From NCBI GenBank assembly GCA_021502835.1, contig JAKFGP010000003.1, forward strand, positions 83,501 through 147,500: a stretch of 64,000 nt of DNA. Direction: 5' to 3'. This document shows positions 33,003 to 42,810 of this stretch, piece after piece. How positions within the stretch are numbered: position 1 is the stretch's first letter; each line of letters opens with the position of its first letter. Below the pieces are notes generated by a model, which saw only the letters and a list, made by a program, of their open reading frames with translations, was not told where the DNA came from and searched no databases. This DNA comes from Streptomyces thinghirensis (lineage in GTDB: Bacteria; Actinomycetota; Actinomycetia; Streptomycetales; Streptomycetaceae). The position numbers were made by a program, and so were the translations under genes.

Positions 33003-33060
33003 GGCGGTGGGGCCCGCCGTACCCGAACCGCGCACCGCTGCCGCCGACGGTCCCTACTTG
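33003..33060 (+). ncRNA. Candidate fluoride riboswitch (crcB motif)
   Basis: GGCGGTGGGGCCCGCC (33003-33018) is followed by an AAC core (33026-33028), a short stem region, and GCCGACGGTCCCTACTTG (33043-33060). This follows the order and conserved positions of the fluoride riboswitch known from Thermotoga (GGCGAUGAGGCCCGCC, AAC, GCUGAUGGCCUCUACUG). It lies 46 bases upstream of two crcB fluoride-exporter genes, the expected target. The middle stem is weak in this sequence, possibly from base errors. Confidence 0.75.
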
Positions 33061-33105
33061 CGAACGGGGGCATCCCCCTGCCCGGCGAGTAGGAGACGTA
33101 CGACC

Positions 33106-33582
33106 ATGACAGCCCCGAACACCGAGAGCGCCGCCGTCCGGCCCGCCCGGCGCGGCCAGGCGCCGGTCGTCGTGGCCGTCTCCCTGGGCGGCGGCACGGG
33201 CGCCGCCGCCCGCTACGCGGCCTCCCTGTGGTGGCCGACGCAGACCGGTGGCTTCCCCTGGACGACCTTCTGGGTCAACGTCGCCGGCTGCGCCCTGATC
33301 GGCGTGCTGATGGCGGTCGTCACCGAGGTGCGGGACGCCCACCGCCTCGTCCGGCCCCTTCCTGGGCACCGGAGTCCTCGGCGGCTCACCACCTTCTCCA
33401 CCTACGCCGTCGACCTCCGTCAGCTGTTCGCCGCCGACCAGGTCCGTACGGGCTCCTCTACCTCGCCGCCACCCCGCTCGCGGCGCTCGCGGCGGTGTGG
33501 CTCGCCACCTGGGCGACCCGCCGCGCGTCGCCGCCCGGAAGAGGCGGGGGACACGGACGCGAAGGGTGAGGGATCGTCGTGA
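33106..33582 (+). CDS. crcB: Fluoride exporter subunit CrcB (first copy)
   Basis: About 155 residues. ATG at 33106 with AGGAGACGTACGACC before it. Hydrophilic N-terminal tail, then VVVAVSLGGGTGAAARYAAS, PWTTFWVNVAGCALIGVLMA, GGFTTFSTYAVDLRQLFAAD (indel near 33358-33390), and LYLAATPLAALAAVWLATWA. The GxxTTFST signature and the WxTFxVNxxG stretch are CrcB/Fluc hallmarks. Overlaps the second crcB by four bases. Fluc proteins form dual-topology channels; tandem pairs commonly act as heterodimers. Confidence 0.92.
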   Translation: MTAPNTESAAVRPARRGQAPVVVAVSLGGGTGAAARYAASLWWPTQTGGFPWTTFWVNVAGCALIGVLMAVVTEVRDAHRLVRPLPGHRSPRRLTTFSTYAVDLRQLFAADQVRTGSSTSPPPRSRRSRRCGSPPGRPAARRRPEEAGDTDAKGEGSS

Positions 33583-33950
33583 ACTGGCTGCTGGTCGTCG
33601 CGGGCGGCATGGTCGGTGCCCCGCTCCGCTACCTCACCGACCGCGCGGTGCAGGCGCGGCATGACTCGGTCCTCCCCTGGGGCACCTTCATGGTGAACGT
33701 CGTCGGCTGTCTGGTGCTGGGCCTGCTGACCGGGCGCGGCACTCGCGGGAGCCGCGGGCTCCGACCTGCGGCTCCTGCTCGGGACCGGGCTGTGCGGTGC
33801 CCTCACGACGTACTCGACCTTCTCCTACGAGACGCTCCGGCTGACCGAGACGGGCGCACGCCTCCCTGGCCGCCGTGAACGTGGCGGCGAGTGTGGCGGT
33901 GGGCCTGGGGCGGCGTGCGCCGGGGTGACACTGGCCGACGCGCCTGGGCC
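33579..33950 (+). CDS. crcB: Fluoride exporter subunit CrcB (second copy)
   Basis: About 124 residues. GTG at 33579 (MNWLLVVAGGMVGAPLRYLT), then PWGTFMVNVVGCLVLGLLTG, (indel) LRLLLGTGLCGALTTYSTFS, YETLRLTETGARL, and AAVNVAASVAVGLG. The N-terminal GGxxGAxxRY and central ALTTYSTFSYE motifs confirm CrcB. Exact stop uncertain from an indel near 33945. Coupled to the first copy and together under the candidate riboswitch. Confidence 0.9.
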
Positions 33951-33991
33951 TGACGCGAGGCACCGCCCCGCGTGTAGTAGGACAGGACTTC

Positions 33992-34829
33992 ATGAGCGTC
34001 ATCAGCATCGGCCAGGCCGTCGTCCTCGGAGCCGTCGAGGGGGTCACCGAGTTCCTTCCGGTCTCCTCCACCGGCCACCTGAAGATCGTCGAGGGGCTGA
34101 TGGGCATCCCCGTCGACGACGACGCCGTCATCGGGTTCTCGGCGGTCATCCAGGTCGGTGCGATCGCCGCGGTGCTGGTCTACTTCTTCAAGGACATCGT
34201 GCGGATCCTCTCCGCCTGGGTGCGCGGGCTGACCGACCGGGAGGAGCGCTACCACCACGACTACAAGTTCGCCTGGTGGGTCATCTTCGCGACGATCCCG
34301 ATCGTGCTCGTCGGCCTGGCCGCCAAGCCGCTGATCAAGGGACCGCTCGCCTCGCTGTGGGTGGTCGCCGGTTCGCTGATCGTCGGCAGCGGCGCGATGT
34401 GGGTGGCGGACCGCACGGGGCGGCACAAACGGGGTGAGGACGACACCTCGTTCAAGGACGCGATGCTGGTCGGCGGCTCCCAGATCCTCGCCCTGCTCTT
34501 CCCGGGCTTCTCCCGCTCCGGTGCCACCATGTCCACCGCCCTGATGCTCGACCTCGACCGGGTGGCCGCCACGCGGCTCTCCTTCTTCCTCGGCATCCCG
34601 GCCCTGACCGGCGCCGGACTGTACGAGCTGAAGGACGCCCTGGGCACCGGGGCGGGTGCCGCCCCGCTGGCGGTCGGCACCCTCGTCTCCTTCGTGGTCG
34701 CCTACGCCTCGATCGCCTGGCTGCTGAAGTTCGTCGCCAAGCACTCCTTCAACGCCTTCGTCATCTACCGGATCGCGGTCGGCGTCCTGCTCCTGCGGGC
34801 TGCTCGGCACGGGCGTGCTGCACAGCTGA
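33992..34829 (+). CDS. uppP: Undecaprenyl-diphosphatase (BacA/UppP)
   Basis: About 279 residues. ATG at 33992 (MSVISIGQAVVLGAVEGVTE, then FLPVSSTGHLKI: the E-x3-E and PxSSxxH catalytic motif). Second motif FPGFSRSGATMST. Eight helices. End taken at 34829 as LLGLLGTGVLHS after one indel at 34797. It dephosphorylates undecaprenyl pyrophosphate to recycle the cell-wall lipid carrier and confers some bacitracin resistance. Follows the crcB pair by about 40 bases. Confidence 0.95.
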
Positions 34830-34860
34830 CCGCGATCCGGACCCGGCCCGCCCCGGCTGC

Positions 34861-35915
34861 TCAGTGGGCGTCGCGCAGCGGTTCGCCGACGTCCCTCAGA
34901 TGCCGCAGCGCCCGCGGTGCGACGCGAGCAGGCCCGTCTGGTAGTACGGGACGCCCATTCGGCGCAGTACCGCTCGGTGATGTCCTGGGCCCGGCCGAGG
35001 GCGGGCGTCGGCATGCTGGGGAAGAGGTGGTGCTCGATCTGGTAGTTGAGGCCGCCCATGAAGGCGTCGACGAGCACGCCGCCCCGCACATTGCGGGAGG
35101 TGAGGACCTGGCGGCGCAGGAAGTCGAGCCGCATGCCCTCCTCGATCATCGGCATGCCCTTGTGGTTGGGAGCGAAGACCGATCCGAGGTAGACCTCGAA
35201 CAGCCCCTGGTGCACGGCGATGAACGCGAGCGCCTTGCCGGGGGAGAGGACCGTGGAACAGACCGCCGAAGTGGGGCGAAATGGGCGACGAGGAGCGTGC
35301 CCTCCAGAACCGGCCGCTTCGTGAACGGGCTGCGCGGGGCCTTGAAGCTGCTGGAAACTCAGATTGAGACCTTCCAAGCGTCAGCAGTGGGAAGACAGGG
35401 CGGCCTGGTGTTTCCCTACGAAGCGGGGAAGGCCGCTTGGCCCTGCTCGCCTGGCGCCGTGACCACACCAGGATGTCGGGGGCGACGTCCGGGTCCTTCT
35501 CCTCGTGGTTGGGATTCGCGTGGTGGCGCGTGTGCTTGTTCATCCACCAGCCGTAGCTCATGCCCAGCAGAGGTTCGCCACCAGGAGACCGCCGATCTCG
35601 CTGGGGCGCCGGCGCGAGAAGACCTGCCGGTGGGCGAGGTCGTGGGCGGCGAGCCCGAGCTGGCCGAAGACGACGGCCATCGCCGTCGCGACGAACAGCT
35701 GGCTCCAGCTGTCCCCAGAGCGACGAAGGCGGCGACACCGCCCGCGAGCGCGAGGGGACGGCACCGAAACGGACCGTGTAATAGAGCGGGCGGCGCCGGA
35801 GCAGCCCCGCGTCGGCTATACGCCGTGAGATTCGGAAAAGTCGCTCCCTTTTTTCGCGTCGCTTTTCCTGTTCGCGGGTGGACAGGCTCTCGATGAGCAC
35901 CGTTGGGTTGGCCAT
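34861..35915 (-). CDS. Membrane fatty-acid (acyl-CoA) desaturase
   Basis: About 350 residues. ATG at 35915 (MANPTVLIESLSTREQEKRR). Di-iron His boxes of the membrane desaturase family: LAAHDLAHRQVFSR (HxxxH), MNKHTRHHANPNHEEKDPD (HxxHH), and GGLNYQIEHHLFPSMPTPAL (QIEHH). The middle (about 35270-35470) is unusually error-rich; the GTPP-like SPGKALAFIAVHQG stretch is intact. Stop at 34861. It introduces a cis double bond in acyl chains using oxygen and an electron donor. Faces a FadR-like regulator across a 203-base gap. Confidence 0.92.
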
Positions 35916-36118
35916 GTGCCTCAGTATGCGGGCGGTTCCCCGGGGGCAGAATGACGGCTGCCACTCGAAGCTGGGGGGTGGCTAGCACCACCCCTGCCCC
36001 TGCGGTCCTCCCTCGCAGCAGCTCTCCCGCCCGACCCGCAGGATCACTCCGTGAACCTGTCAGACAGCCAGACAGCGAGCGGCCGGACAGCCGCTCGGTC
36101 CCGCGGCGCGTCAGCGCC

Positions 36119-36857
36119 ATGGAAGCGGTGCTCGGCCACCTGCGCGGCGAGATCGAGCGCGGCGAGTACGCGATCGGCGACAAGCTCCCCTCCGAGGCGG
36201 AGCTGTGCCGCACCCTGAGGTCTCCCCGGCCGGTACTCCGCGAGGCCCTGCGCGCCCTGCAGACCATGGGGCTGACCGTCTCCAGGACCGGCAAGGGCAC
36301 CTTCGTCGTCGCCAGTGCCGTCGAGGACCCCACCTTCGGCGACTACACGGCCGGCGACCTGCTGGAGGTGCGCCGCCACGTCGAGATCCCGGTGGCCGGC
36401 TACGCGGCCCGCCGCCGTACCCCGGACAACCTCGACCGCCTCGCCCACCTCCTGGACCGCATGGAACGGGAGACGGACACCACCGCGTGGGTCGCGATGG
36501 ACACCCTCTTCCACCTCACCGTGGCCGAGGCCGCCCAGAACCCGGTCCTCCGCCGGGTCATCGAGGAGATCCGCGACGCGCTGGCCCGCCAGTCCGCCTT
36601 CCTCAACGAACTGGGCGGCCGGCGCGAACAGTCCAACCGGGGAGCACGGGCCATCGTCGAGGCACTGCTCGACGGCAGCGGCCACGACGCGGAAGAGGCC
36701 ATGGCCCACCATCTCGACCGCGTCGAGACCACCCTCACCGACATCGTGCGCCCCACCCGCATGGACACCCCCACGGAAGGCGCGCCTCGAGGCGTGGAGC
36801 AGCGCGCACCGACGGCCGCATGGTGACCGCGCCGGCCCCCCGACCCCCGGGCAGTGA
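36119..36857 (+). CDS. FadR-subfamily GntR regulator
   Basis: About 245 residues. N-terminal GntR winged helix: MEAVLGHLRGEIERGEYAIG, KLPSEAELCRTLRSPRPVLR (recognition helix), TVSRTGKGTFVVAS. C-terminal FCD domain: LLEVRRHVEIPVAGYAARRR, MDTLFHLTVAEAAQNPVLRR, ARAIVEALLDGSGHDAEEAM, AHHLDR. The start is the ATG at 36119; a GTG-led extension cannot be excluded. Stop at 36857 overlaps the following asparaginase start if one indel near 36783 is allowed. Coupling to asparaginase suggests it controls that gene. Confidence 0.88.
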
Positions 36858-37890
36858 TGTACGGCAATCCCCCCGCGGATCCGCCCCCCATCCGCGAACC
36901 CCGCCACGCACCCGTCGCCCACCTGGTACGCGGCGGCGTCGTCGAGGGGGTCCACCACGGCTCCGTCGTCGTCCTCGACCCGGACGGAGAGATACGCCTC
37001 CAGCTCGGGGACATCGAGGCCGCCTGCTACCCGCGCTCCGCGCCAAGCCGGTCCAGGCCGTCGCCAGCGTTCGCGCCGGCCTTCCGCTGGACGGCGAACT
37101 GCTCTCTCGCCGCCGCCGCCAGCCACCTCCGGCGAGGAACGCCACCTCGCCGGCGCCCGGCGCGTCCTCGAACTCGCCGGATCCACCGAGCGCGACCTGC
37201 GCAACGTCCCCGACCTGCCCTTCGACCCGGTCGTCCGGGACTCCTGCGTCGTATCAGCGCCGCTCGCCGTCCCGGCTCGCCCAGAACTGCTCCGGCAAGC
37301 ACGCCGCCATGCAGACACCTGCGTGCTCAACGGCTGGTCCCTGGACGACTACCTCGACCCTGGCCACCCGCTCCAGCAGGCGATCGCCGAGATCGTCGAG
37401 GATTCCTACTGGGCAGCGCGTCGCCCGGGTGACCGTCGACTGGCTGCGGCGCGCCCCTGTTCGCGATCTCCCCTGCACGGTCTCGCCCGCGCCGCCGCCC
37501 GCATCATCACCGCCGTCCCAGGCACCCCGAGGCCGCGTGGCGGACGCGATGCGCGAGCACGCCGAGATGGCCTCCGGGTCCGGCCGGGACGTCGCCGCGC
37601 GTTGATGCGGGCCGTGCCGAAGGCTGCTCGCCAGGGACGGCTTCAGGGGAGTCCAGGTCGCCGCCCGGCCCGACGGCAGTGCGATCGCCGTGAAGATAGC
37701 CGACGGCGCCGACCGCCCGCGTCCCGACCGCGGCGGCGGCCCTCGCGCGGGCCGGTGTCGCGCAGCGCAGCTGCTCACGGAGTTCGCGGGGAACCGCTGC
37801 TCGGCGGCGAGAGCCGGTGGGGCGCGTACGTCCGGTACCAGCGCTGGACACCGTTCCGCCCGCCTCGCACGGATAGGGCGCCGCTCGGCC
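36857..37890 (+). CDS. L-asparaginase II-like protein (frameshifted)
   Basis: About 320 residues of the AnsA-II (thermolabile asparaginase, DUF-type) family known from actinomycetes and Rhizobium: VAHLVRGGVVEGVHHGSVVV, LDPDGEIRLQLGDIEAACYP, then PVQAVASVRAGLPLDGELL (reading SxxKPxQ with an indel), RNVPDLPFDPVVRDS, NCSGKHAAM, VLNGWSLDDYLDPGHPLQQA. The C-terminal part reads DAMREHAEMASGSGRDVAA and FQGVQVAARPDGSAIAVKIA in other frames. Conserved SGKH(A/S)A motif is the family signature. Many indels. Hydrolyses asparagine to aspartate and ammonia. Confidence 0.8.
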
Positions 37891-37982
37891 GAGCGGCGCA
37901 CCGCCTGCCGCTGGCCAGAGATCCTGGCGGGCGGCGGCACCGCTCCCGCCCGACTGCGCGCTGGTAGCCGCCCGGAGGAAGA

Positions 37983-38911
37983 ATGGCGAGCATGAGTACG
38001 CGGACGACCTTCCAGCCGGTCCTGGAGCGCATCGCCGAGGAGATCGAGCGACCCCCGGCAGCGGCCGGCCCGCCGACTACATCCCGGCGCTCGCCGCCTG
38101 CGATCCCGCGCCGCTTCGGCATGGCCGTCGCCGAGCCGGACGGCACGGTGTACGGGGTGGGGGACTGGCGCGAGCCCTTCTCCGCGCAGTCCATCACCAG
38201 GTCTTCACCCTCGCCCTCGACCTGTCCCGCGAGGGCGACGCGCCTGGGAACACGTGGCCGCGAACCGTCCGGCAACCCGTTCAACCCCTGGTGCAGCTGG
38301 AGTACGAGAACGGCATCCCGCGCAACCCCTTCATCAACGCGGGCGCCCTCGTCGTCACCGACCGCCTGCACACCCGTACCGGGGAGCGCGGCGGGTGGAA
38401 CTGCTCGGGCTCCTGCGCGCGGAGAGCGGCAATCCGACCTGACCTACGACGGGAGGTCGCCGCCTCCGAGACCGCGCCTGGCGACCGGAACGCCGCCCTC
38501 GGCCACTTCATGGCGTCGTACGGCAACATCGACAACCCCGTGCCCGTCCTGCTGGAGCAGTACTTCCGCCAGTGCTCCGTCGCCGCCTCCTGCGCGGACC
38601 TCGCCCTGGCGACCGGGTTCCTGGCCCGGCACGGCATCCGCGTGGACGGCACCCGGCTGCTGAGCCGCAGTGAGGCCGAGCAGGTCAACGCGGTGATGCT
38701 GACCTGCGGGACATACGACGCGGCCGGTGAGTTCGCCTACCGGGTGGGTCTGCCGGGCAAGAGCGGGGTCGGCGGCGGCATCATCGCGGTGGTGCCGGGC
38801 CACCGCACGCTGTGCGTGTGGAGCCCCGGCCTGGACGAGCGGGGCAACTCGGTGGCCGGCGTGGCTGCGCTTGACCGCTTCACGACGCTCACGGGTCTGT
38901 CGGTGTTCTGA
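37983..38911 (+). CDS. glsA: Glutaminase
   Basis: About 305 residues. ATG at 37983 ([20 protein letters not shown]). Catalytic serine in [10 protein letters not shown] (SxxK, where K reads as R after a nearby indel at 38203). Then [88 protein letters not shown] end. Hydrolyses glutamine to glutamate and ammonia. With the asparaginase next to it this forms a small amide-nitrogen-release cluster. Four or five indels. Confidence 0.93.
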
Positions 38912-38930
38912 CCGGACGGCCCGGGCACCG

Positions 38931-40114
38931 TCAACTCTTCTCGACCCGCACGAGCTTGAGCCGCAGCGCCAGTGCCATGGCCCCCGCGCCCAGTCCGGCG
39001 ACGCCCACGATCGCACCGGTCTCCGGCCAGCCCGCATCCTCCCCGGGGGCCGCGCCGCCACGACCGCGGCGGGTGCGGCCTGCGGCGCTGGCAGCGGCCG
39101 GGCGCCCCGGATTCCAGCGATCCCACCGGGTCGACGTGCCCGGCCGCCCCGAAGCCCCAGTCGAGCAGCGAGCGGGTCTTCCTCGTACGCGGCGTGGCCG
39201 CCGCCCTCCTGCGGGTTCATCACCGTCACCACCAGGGTTCGCCCGTCGCGGCGGGCGGCCGCGATCAGTGTGTTGCCGGCGTTGCTGGTGTAGCCGTTCT
39301 TGATGCCGATCAGCCCCGGGTACGGCTCCACGCCGTCCGCCCCCGGTGAGCAGCCGGTTGGTGTTGATGATCCCGTACGAGTCCCCGTTCCGGCCGGGGA
39401 ACATCGCGTCGACCTTGGCGCAGTACCGCGCGAAGTCCGGGTTGCGCAGCCCCGCCCGGCCGAAGACCGCCAGGTCGTACGCCGACGACACCTGGCCCGG
39501 CGCGTCGTAGCCGTCGGGTGAGCGCACGTGGGTGTCGTGGGCGCCGAGGGCGCGGGCCCCCGGCCTGCATCCGGGCGGCCGTGGCGCTCCAGCCGCCGGT
39601 GAGCGAGGCGAGGACGTGGACGGCGTCGTTGCCGGAGTTGAGGAAGACGCCGTTCCACAGGTCGGAGACCCGGCATGTGTGGCCCTCGACGACACCGACC
39701 AGGCTGCTGCCGGGGCCGATGCCGGTCAGCTCGTCGGCGCTCACCTCGTGGCGGATGCCGCCCGGCAGGACCGGCAGCACCGTGAGGGGGCGAACAGGGT
39801 CTTGAGGGTGCTGGCCGGCGGCAGCTTGCGGATGCGCGTCGTGCCGCCAGCACGTCGCCGGTGCCGGCGTCGGCGACCACCCAGGACAGCGCGGAGACAT
39901 CGGGATCCCGGGTGCGCTGGGGTGGGGCCGGACCTGTGTCCCGGAGCGGGACAGCGGCGACGCCCGCGCCGCGGCCGCGCGTGTGCCCGCCGGGCGGACC
40001 TGGTCCGGCAGCACCGCACGGGCGGCCGCGGCGGCGGGCAGGCGCGGTCAGCAGTCCTGCCACACAGAGCACGCAGGTGGATCGAGCTGCCCGGGATGAG
40101 AACTGGATAGTCAT
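38931..40114 (-). CDS. D-alanyl-D-alanine carboxypeptidase (S11, PBP5-like)
   Basis: About 390 residues. N-terminal signal-like stretch [20 protein letters not shown] then [26 protein letters not shown]; the SxxK region near 39825 reads [16 protein letters not shown], giving S-T-L-K. SGN motif in [23 protein letters not shown]-like box in [20 protein letters not shown] (KNG variant). C-terminal membrane anchor [28 protein letters not shown] ends at 38931. Start taken as ATG at 40114. Trims the terminal D-Ala of peptidoglycan. Several indels. Close to a glutaminase and Rho gene by chance only. Confidence 0.85.
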
Positions 40115-40229
40115 ACCGCAAACGGGGAACGGGCCCCCGGACCACGCTGCCCGGGCCGAGTCGTGCCCGCAAGCACCCGGATGCCGTAGGGGAGGTGAGC
40201 TGACCGGGCCCACCGGCCCACGCGCGGCG

Positions 40230-41367
40230 TCAGTCCGTTGGCAGCGTCGGCTGGACGCGTCGCAGGAACGTGGCGTTGTCCGGCGTCCGGCGCATCCGCT
40301 CCAGCAGCGTCTCCAGGCCGGACTGCTCGTCCCGGCCCCAGGGCCTCCGCCGCAGCCTGCGTACGGCGGTCGACTCGGCGGCGGACAGCAGGAGTCCTCG
40401 CGGCGGGTGCCGGAGCCGGTCATCTCCACGGCCGGGAAGACCCGGCGGGAGGCGAGCTCCCGGCTCAGCCGCAGTTCCATGTTCCCGGTGCTCTTGAGCT
40501 CCTCGAAGCAGAAGTCGTCGGCACGCGAGCCGGTCTCCACCAGGACGGTGGCGAGGATGGTGAGCGAACCGCCCTCCTCGGTTGTCCGGGCGGCGCCGAA
40601 GAACCGCTTCGGCCCGAGCAGCGCCCCGGCGTCGACACCGCCGCTGAGCTGCGCGGCCGCCGGAGGAGGTGGCGTTGTTGTGCGTCGCCCGGCACAGCCG
40701 GGTGAGGGGAGTCGAGCAGGATGACGACGTCCTCACCGGCCTCGACCAGGCGCTTGCCCGCTCGATCACGAGTTCGGCGAGCGCGATGTGCTGCTTGGCG
40801 CTCCGGTCGAAGGTCGAGGAGTACACCTCGCCTTGTACGGAGCGCCGCATGTCGGTGACTCCTCGGGCCGCTCGTCGAGCAGCACCACCATCAGGTGGGA
40901 GTCGGGGCGGTTGCCGGCGACGGCGGCGGCGATCTGCCGGAGGAGGACGGTCTTGCCGGTCTTCGGCGGGGCCACGATCAGGCCGCGCTGGCCCTTGGGC
41001 CGACCGGGGCGATCAGATCGGCGACCCGCCCGGCCGGCCGGCCGCCGGGTGTTCGGCGGGCGCAGCCGCTCGTGCGGGTGCAGTGGTGTCAGGTCGTGGA
41101 AGTGCCGTCGGCCGCCCTGCCGGTCGGGCGTGCGGCTGTTGACGCGGACGACGTCGGTCAGGTGCGCCGGTCGCCGCGCACCCCTCGACCAGGCCGCGCC
41201 TCGTGCAGGCCGTGGCGGATCAGCGCGGGGAGAGAGAGAGGTCGGACGGCTCGGGCTGGAGGCTGCTGCCCCGCAGGTGTCCCTTCCCGCCCGCGTCGAT
41301 GTCGAGGACACCGTTCGCGATCTCGGCCGGGGACTGCTGTACAGGGGCGTTCGAGTGTGGTGGTCAT
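40230..41367 (-). CDS. rho: Transcription termination factor Rho, short form
   Basis: About 375 residues, shorter than the main actinobacterial Rho, which has a long Arg/Asp-rich N-terminal insert. ATG at 41367 (MTTTLERP). A short RNA-binding segment ([19 protein letters not shown], [13 protein letters not shown]) and LTDVVRVN, then the ATPase: [20 protein letters not shown] (Walker A), [13 protein letters not shown] (catalytic Glu), [36 protein letters not shown] (Walker B), [40 protein letters not shown]. Stop at 40230. Likely a second, accessory Rho of the type seen in several Streptomyces. Several indels. Confidence 0.88.
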
Positions 41368-41639
41368 GGTGTTCGGTCCTTCGAGGACACGGGCATGGGT
41401 CATGTGGAAGGGAGGGGGAGAAGCCGTGCGAGGGTCGGACGACACGCCTCCGGACGGCGGGGAACAGCACCTGGGTACGGCGGGGAAAGGCCCTGGCTAC
41501 GAGGTTGTGCTGAGAAGCGGACGCGCCGGTCGTGCAAGGACGGCGGGTCGGCGAACCGAAGCGAAACCGGCACCGGCGCCCATAGGGGCGTACATAAGTG
41601 CTGAACGCAGCCTACCACGGCAAGTGGTCGAGCGGCGGT
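41368..41639. other. 272-base non-coding leader upstream of rho
   Basis: No gene on either strand. rho genes often have long autoregulated leaders, and the stretch is rich in C and poor in G on the sense strand around 41410-41480 (complement of the repeated G-runs), as expected of Rho-binding (rut-like) RNA. No clear hairpin seen. Interpretation is inferred. Confidence 0.35.
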
Positions 41640-41668
41640 GGGGTGGGACGTTCCCTGCGTCCCACCCC
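41640..41668 (-). terminator. Hairpin terminator after the NTF2-like gene
   Basis: GGGGTGGGACG (41640-41650), seven-base loop, perfect complement CGTCCCACCCC (41658-41668). It lies just after the inferred end of the minus-strand NTF2-like gene and before the rho leader. Confidence 0.75.
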
Positions 41669-41714
41669 CGTTCAACGAGGCCGGAGCGGCGTTCTGTTCC
41701 GTCTTCCGCATGTG

Positions 41715-42141
41715 CCGGGCCGGACTCCAGCCGCCCGAACGCTCCCTGAGCCTCCGCGCGCCTCTTGGGCGATCCGGTCGAACTGCGCGCCCATCGCGGC
41801 CTGGGAGCGCCTGCGTGCGCCTGACAGTGGGCGCATCATCACCGTGAGTTCGTCGATGCGGCCGGACTCGTCGAGATGCAGGAGGTCGCAGCCGCTGATC
41901 TCGCGGTCGCCGATCCGCGCCGTGAAGACCAGCGCGTGGTCGGGACCGTCGGCCTCGCCGATGACGCGTTCGTAGCGGAAGTCCTCGAAGACGCGGGTGA
42001 CGCCGCGCAGGGATCGCGGCCGTGATCGCCTTGCCGTGGTAGGGCTTGAACACGACGGGGCTGGTGAAGACGACGTCCTCGGTCAGTAGCGCTCGACGGC
42101 GTCGAGGTCGTGGCCCCGACCGCCGCGCGGAATGCCTGCAT
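41715..42141 (-). CDS. SnoaL/NTF2-like domain protein
   Basis: About 135 residues. ATG at 42141 (MQAFRAAVGA), then across indels VFKPYHGKAITAA, VFEDFRYERVIGEADGPDHA, LVFTARIGDREISGCDLLHL, DESGRIDELTVMMRPLSGAQ, GAQFDRIAQEARG. This is the NTF2-like fold used by SnoaL-type proteins; no enzyme activity can be predicted. Precise stop uncertain. Divergent from the PadR gene. Confidence 0.8.
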
Positions 42142-42219
42142 CGTATTCCTCGGTGAGAAGTACTGAACTATTTGAATAGGTGCGGAGTAGACTAGCTCCG
42201 CTTGCTAAGGCGTGTCGAC

Positions 42220-42801
42220 ATGTCTCCTGGCACGCCGTCCTGGTCGCCCTGCTGGAGGGCGAGGCCTCGGGCTACGAGCTGTCCAAGCATGTGTTCGACG
42301 TCTCGCTCGGCCAACTTCTGCCACGCCGCAGCAGCTCTACTGGGAGCTGAGCGCCCGCGGGCGACGGGCTCATCGAGGCGCGGACGGTGCCGCAGGAACG
42401 CAGGCCCATCCAAGCGGCTGTTCTCGCTCACGGAGGCCGGCCGTGAGCAGCTGAGCGCCTTCGCCGCCGAGCCGACCCGGCGACCCACCGCCATCCGGGA
42501 CGAGTTCCTGATCAAGATGCAGGCCATGGACGGCGTGGACCCGGACCGGGTCCGCGAGCTGGTGGAGGAGCGCAGGTCCTGGGCCCTGGGGAAATCCTCG
42601 CCCGCTACGAGCGCGTCCGTGAGCGCCTCCTGACGGCCAGCGGGAGGAGGAGCACCTGCGCGACTCTCGACCGCGTCGGGCCCTACCTCACCCTGCTGGC
42701 CGGGATCACCTTCGAGCGCGAGAACGCCCGCTGGTGCGAGCGCGTCCTCACGGTGCTGCGGGAGCGGCGCGCCCCCACCGGGTCCGCCGGGCAGCCTCTA
42801 G
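42220..42801 (+). CDS. PadR-family transcriptional regulator
   Basis: About 195 residues. ATG at 42220, then in the next frame HAVLVALLEGEASGYELSKH, VFDVSLGQLL, QQLYWELS, ARTVPQERRPIQAAVLA-like, RLFSLTEAGREQLSAFAAEP, FLIKMQAMDGVDPDRVRELV. The LLEGEASGYEL and PQQLYWELSRL stretches are the PadR N-terminal domain; the helical C-terminal half is the PadR dimer arm. Indels near 42228, 42335 and 42590. Divergent from the NTF2-like gene across about 78 bases; it may control it. Confidence 0.88.
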
Positions 42802-42810
42802 GCTGACCGG

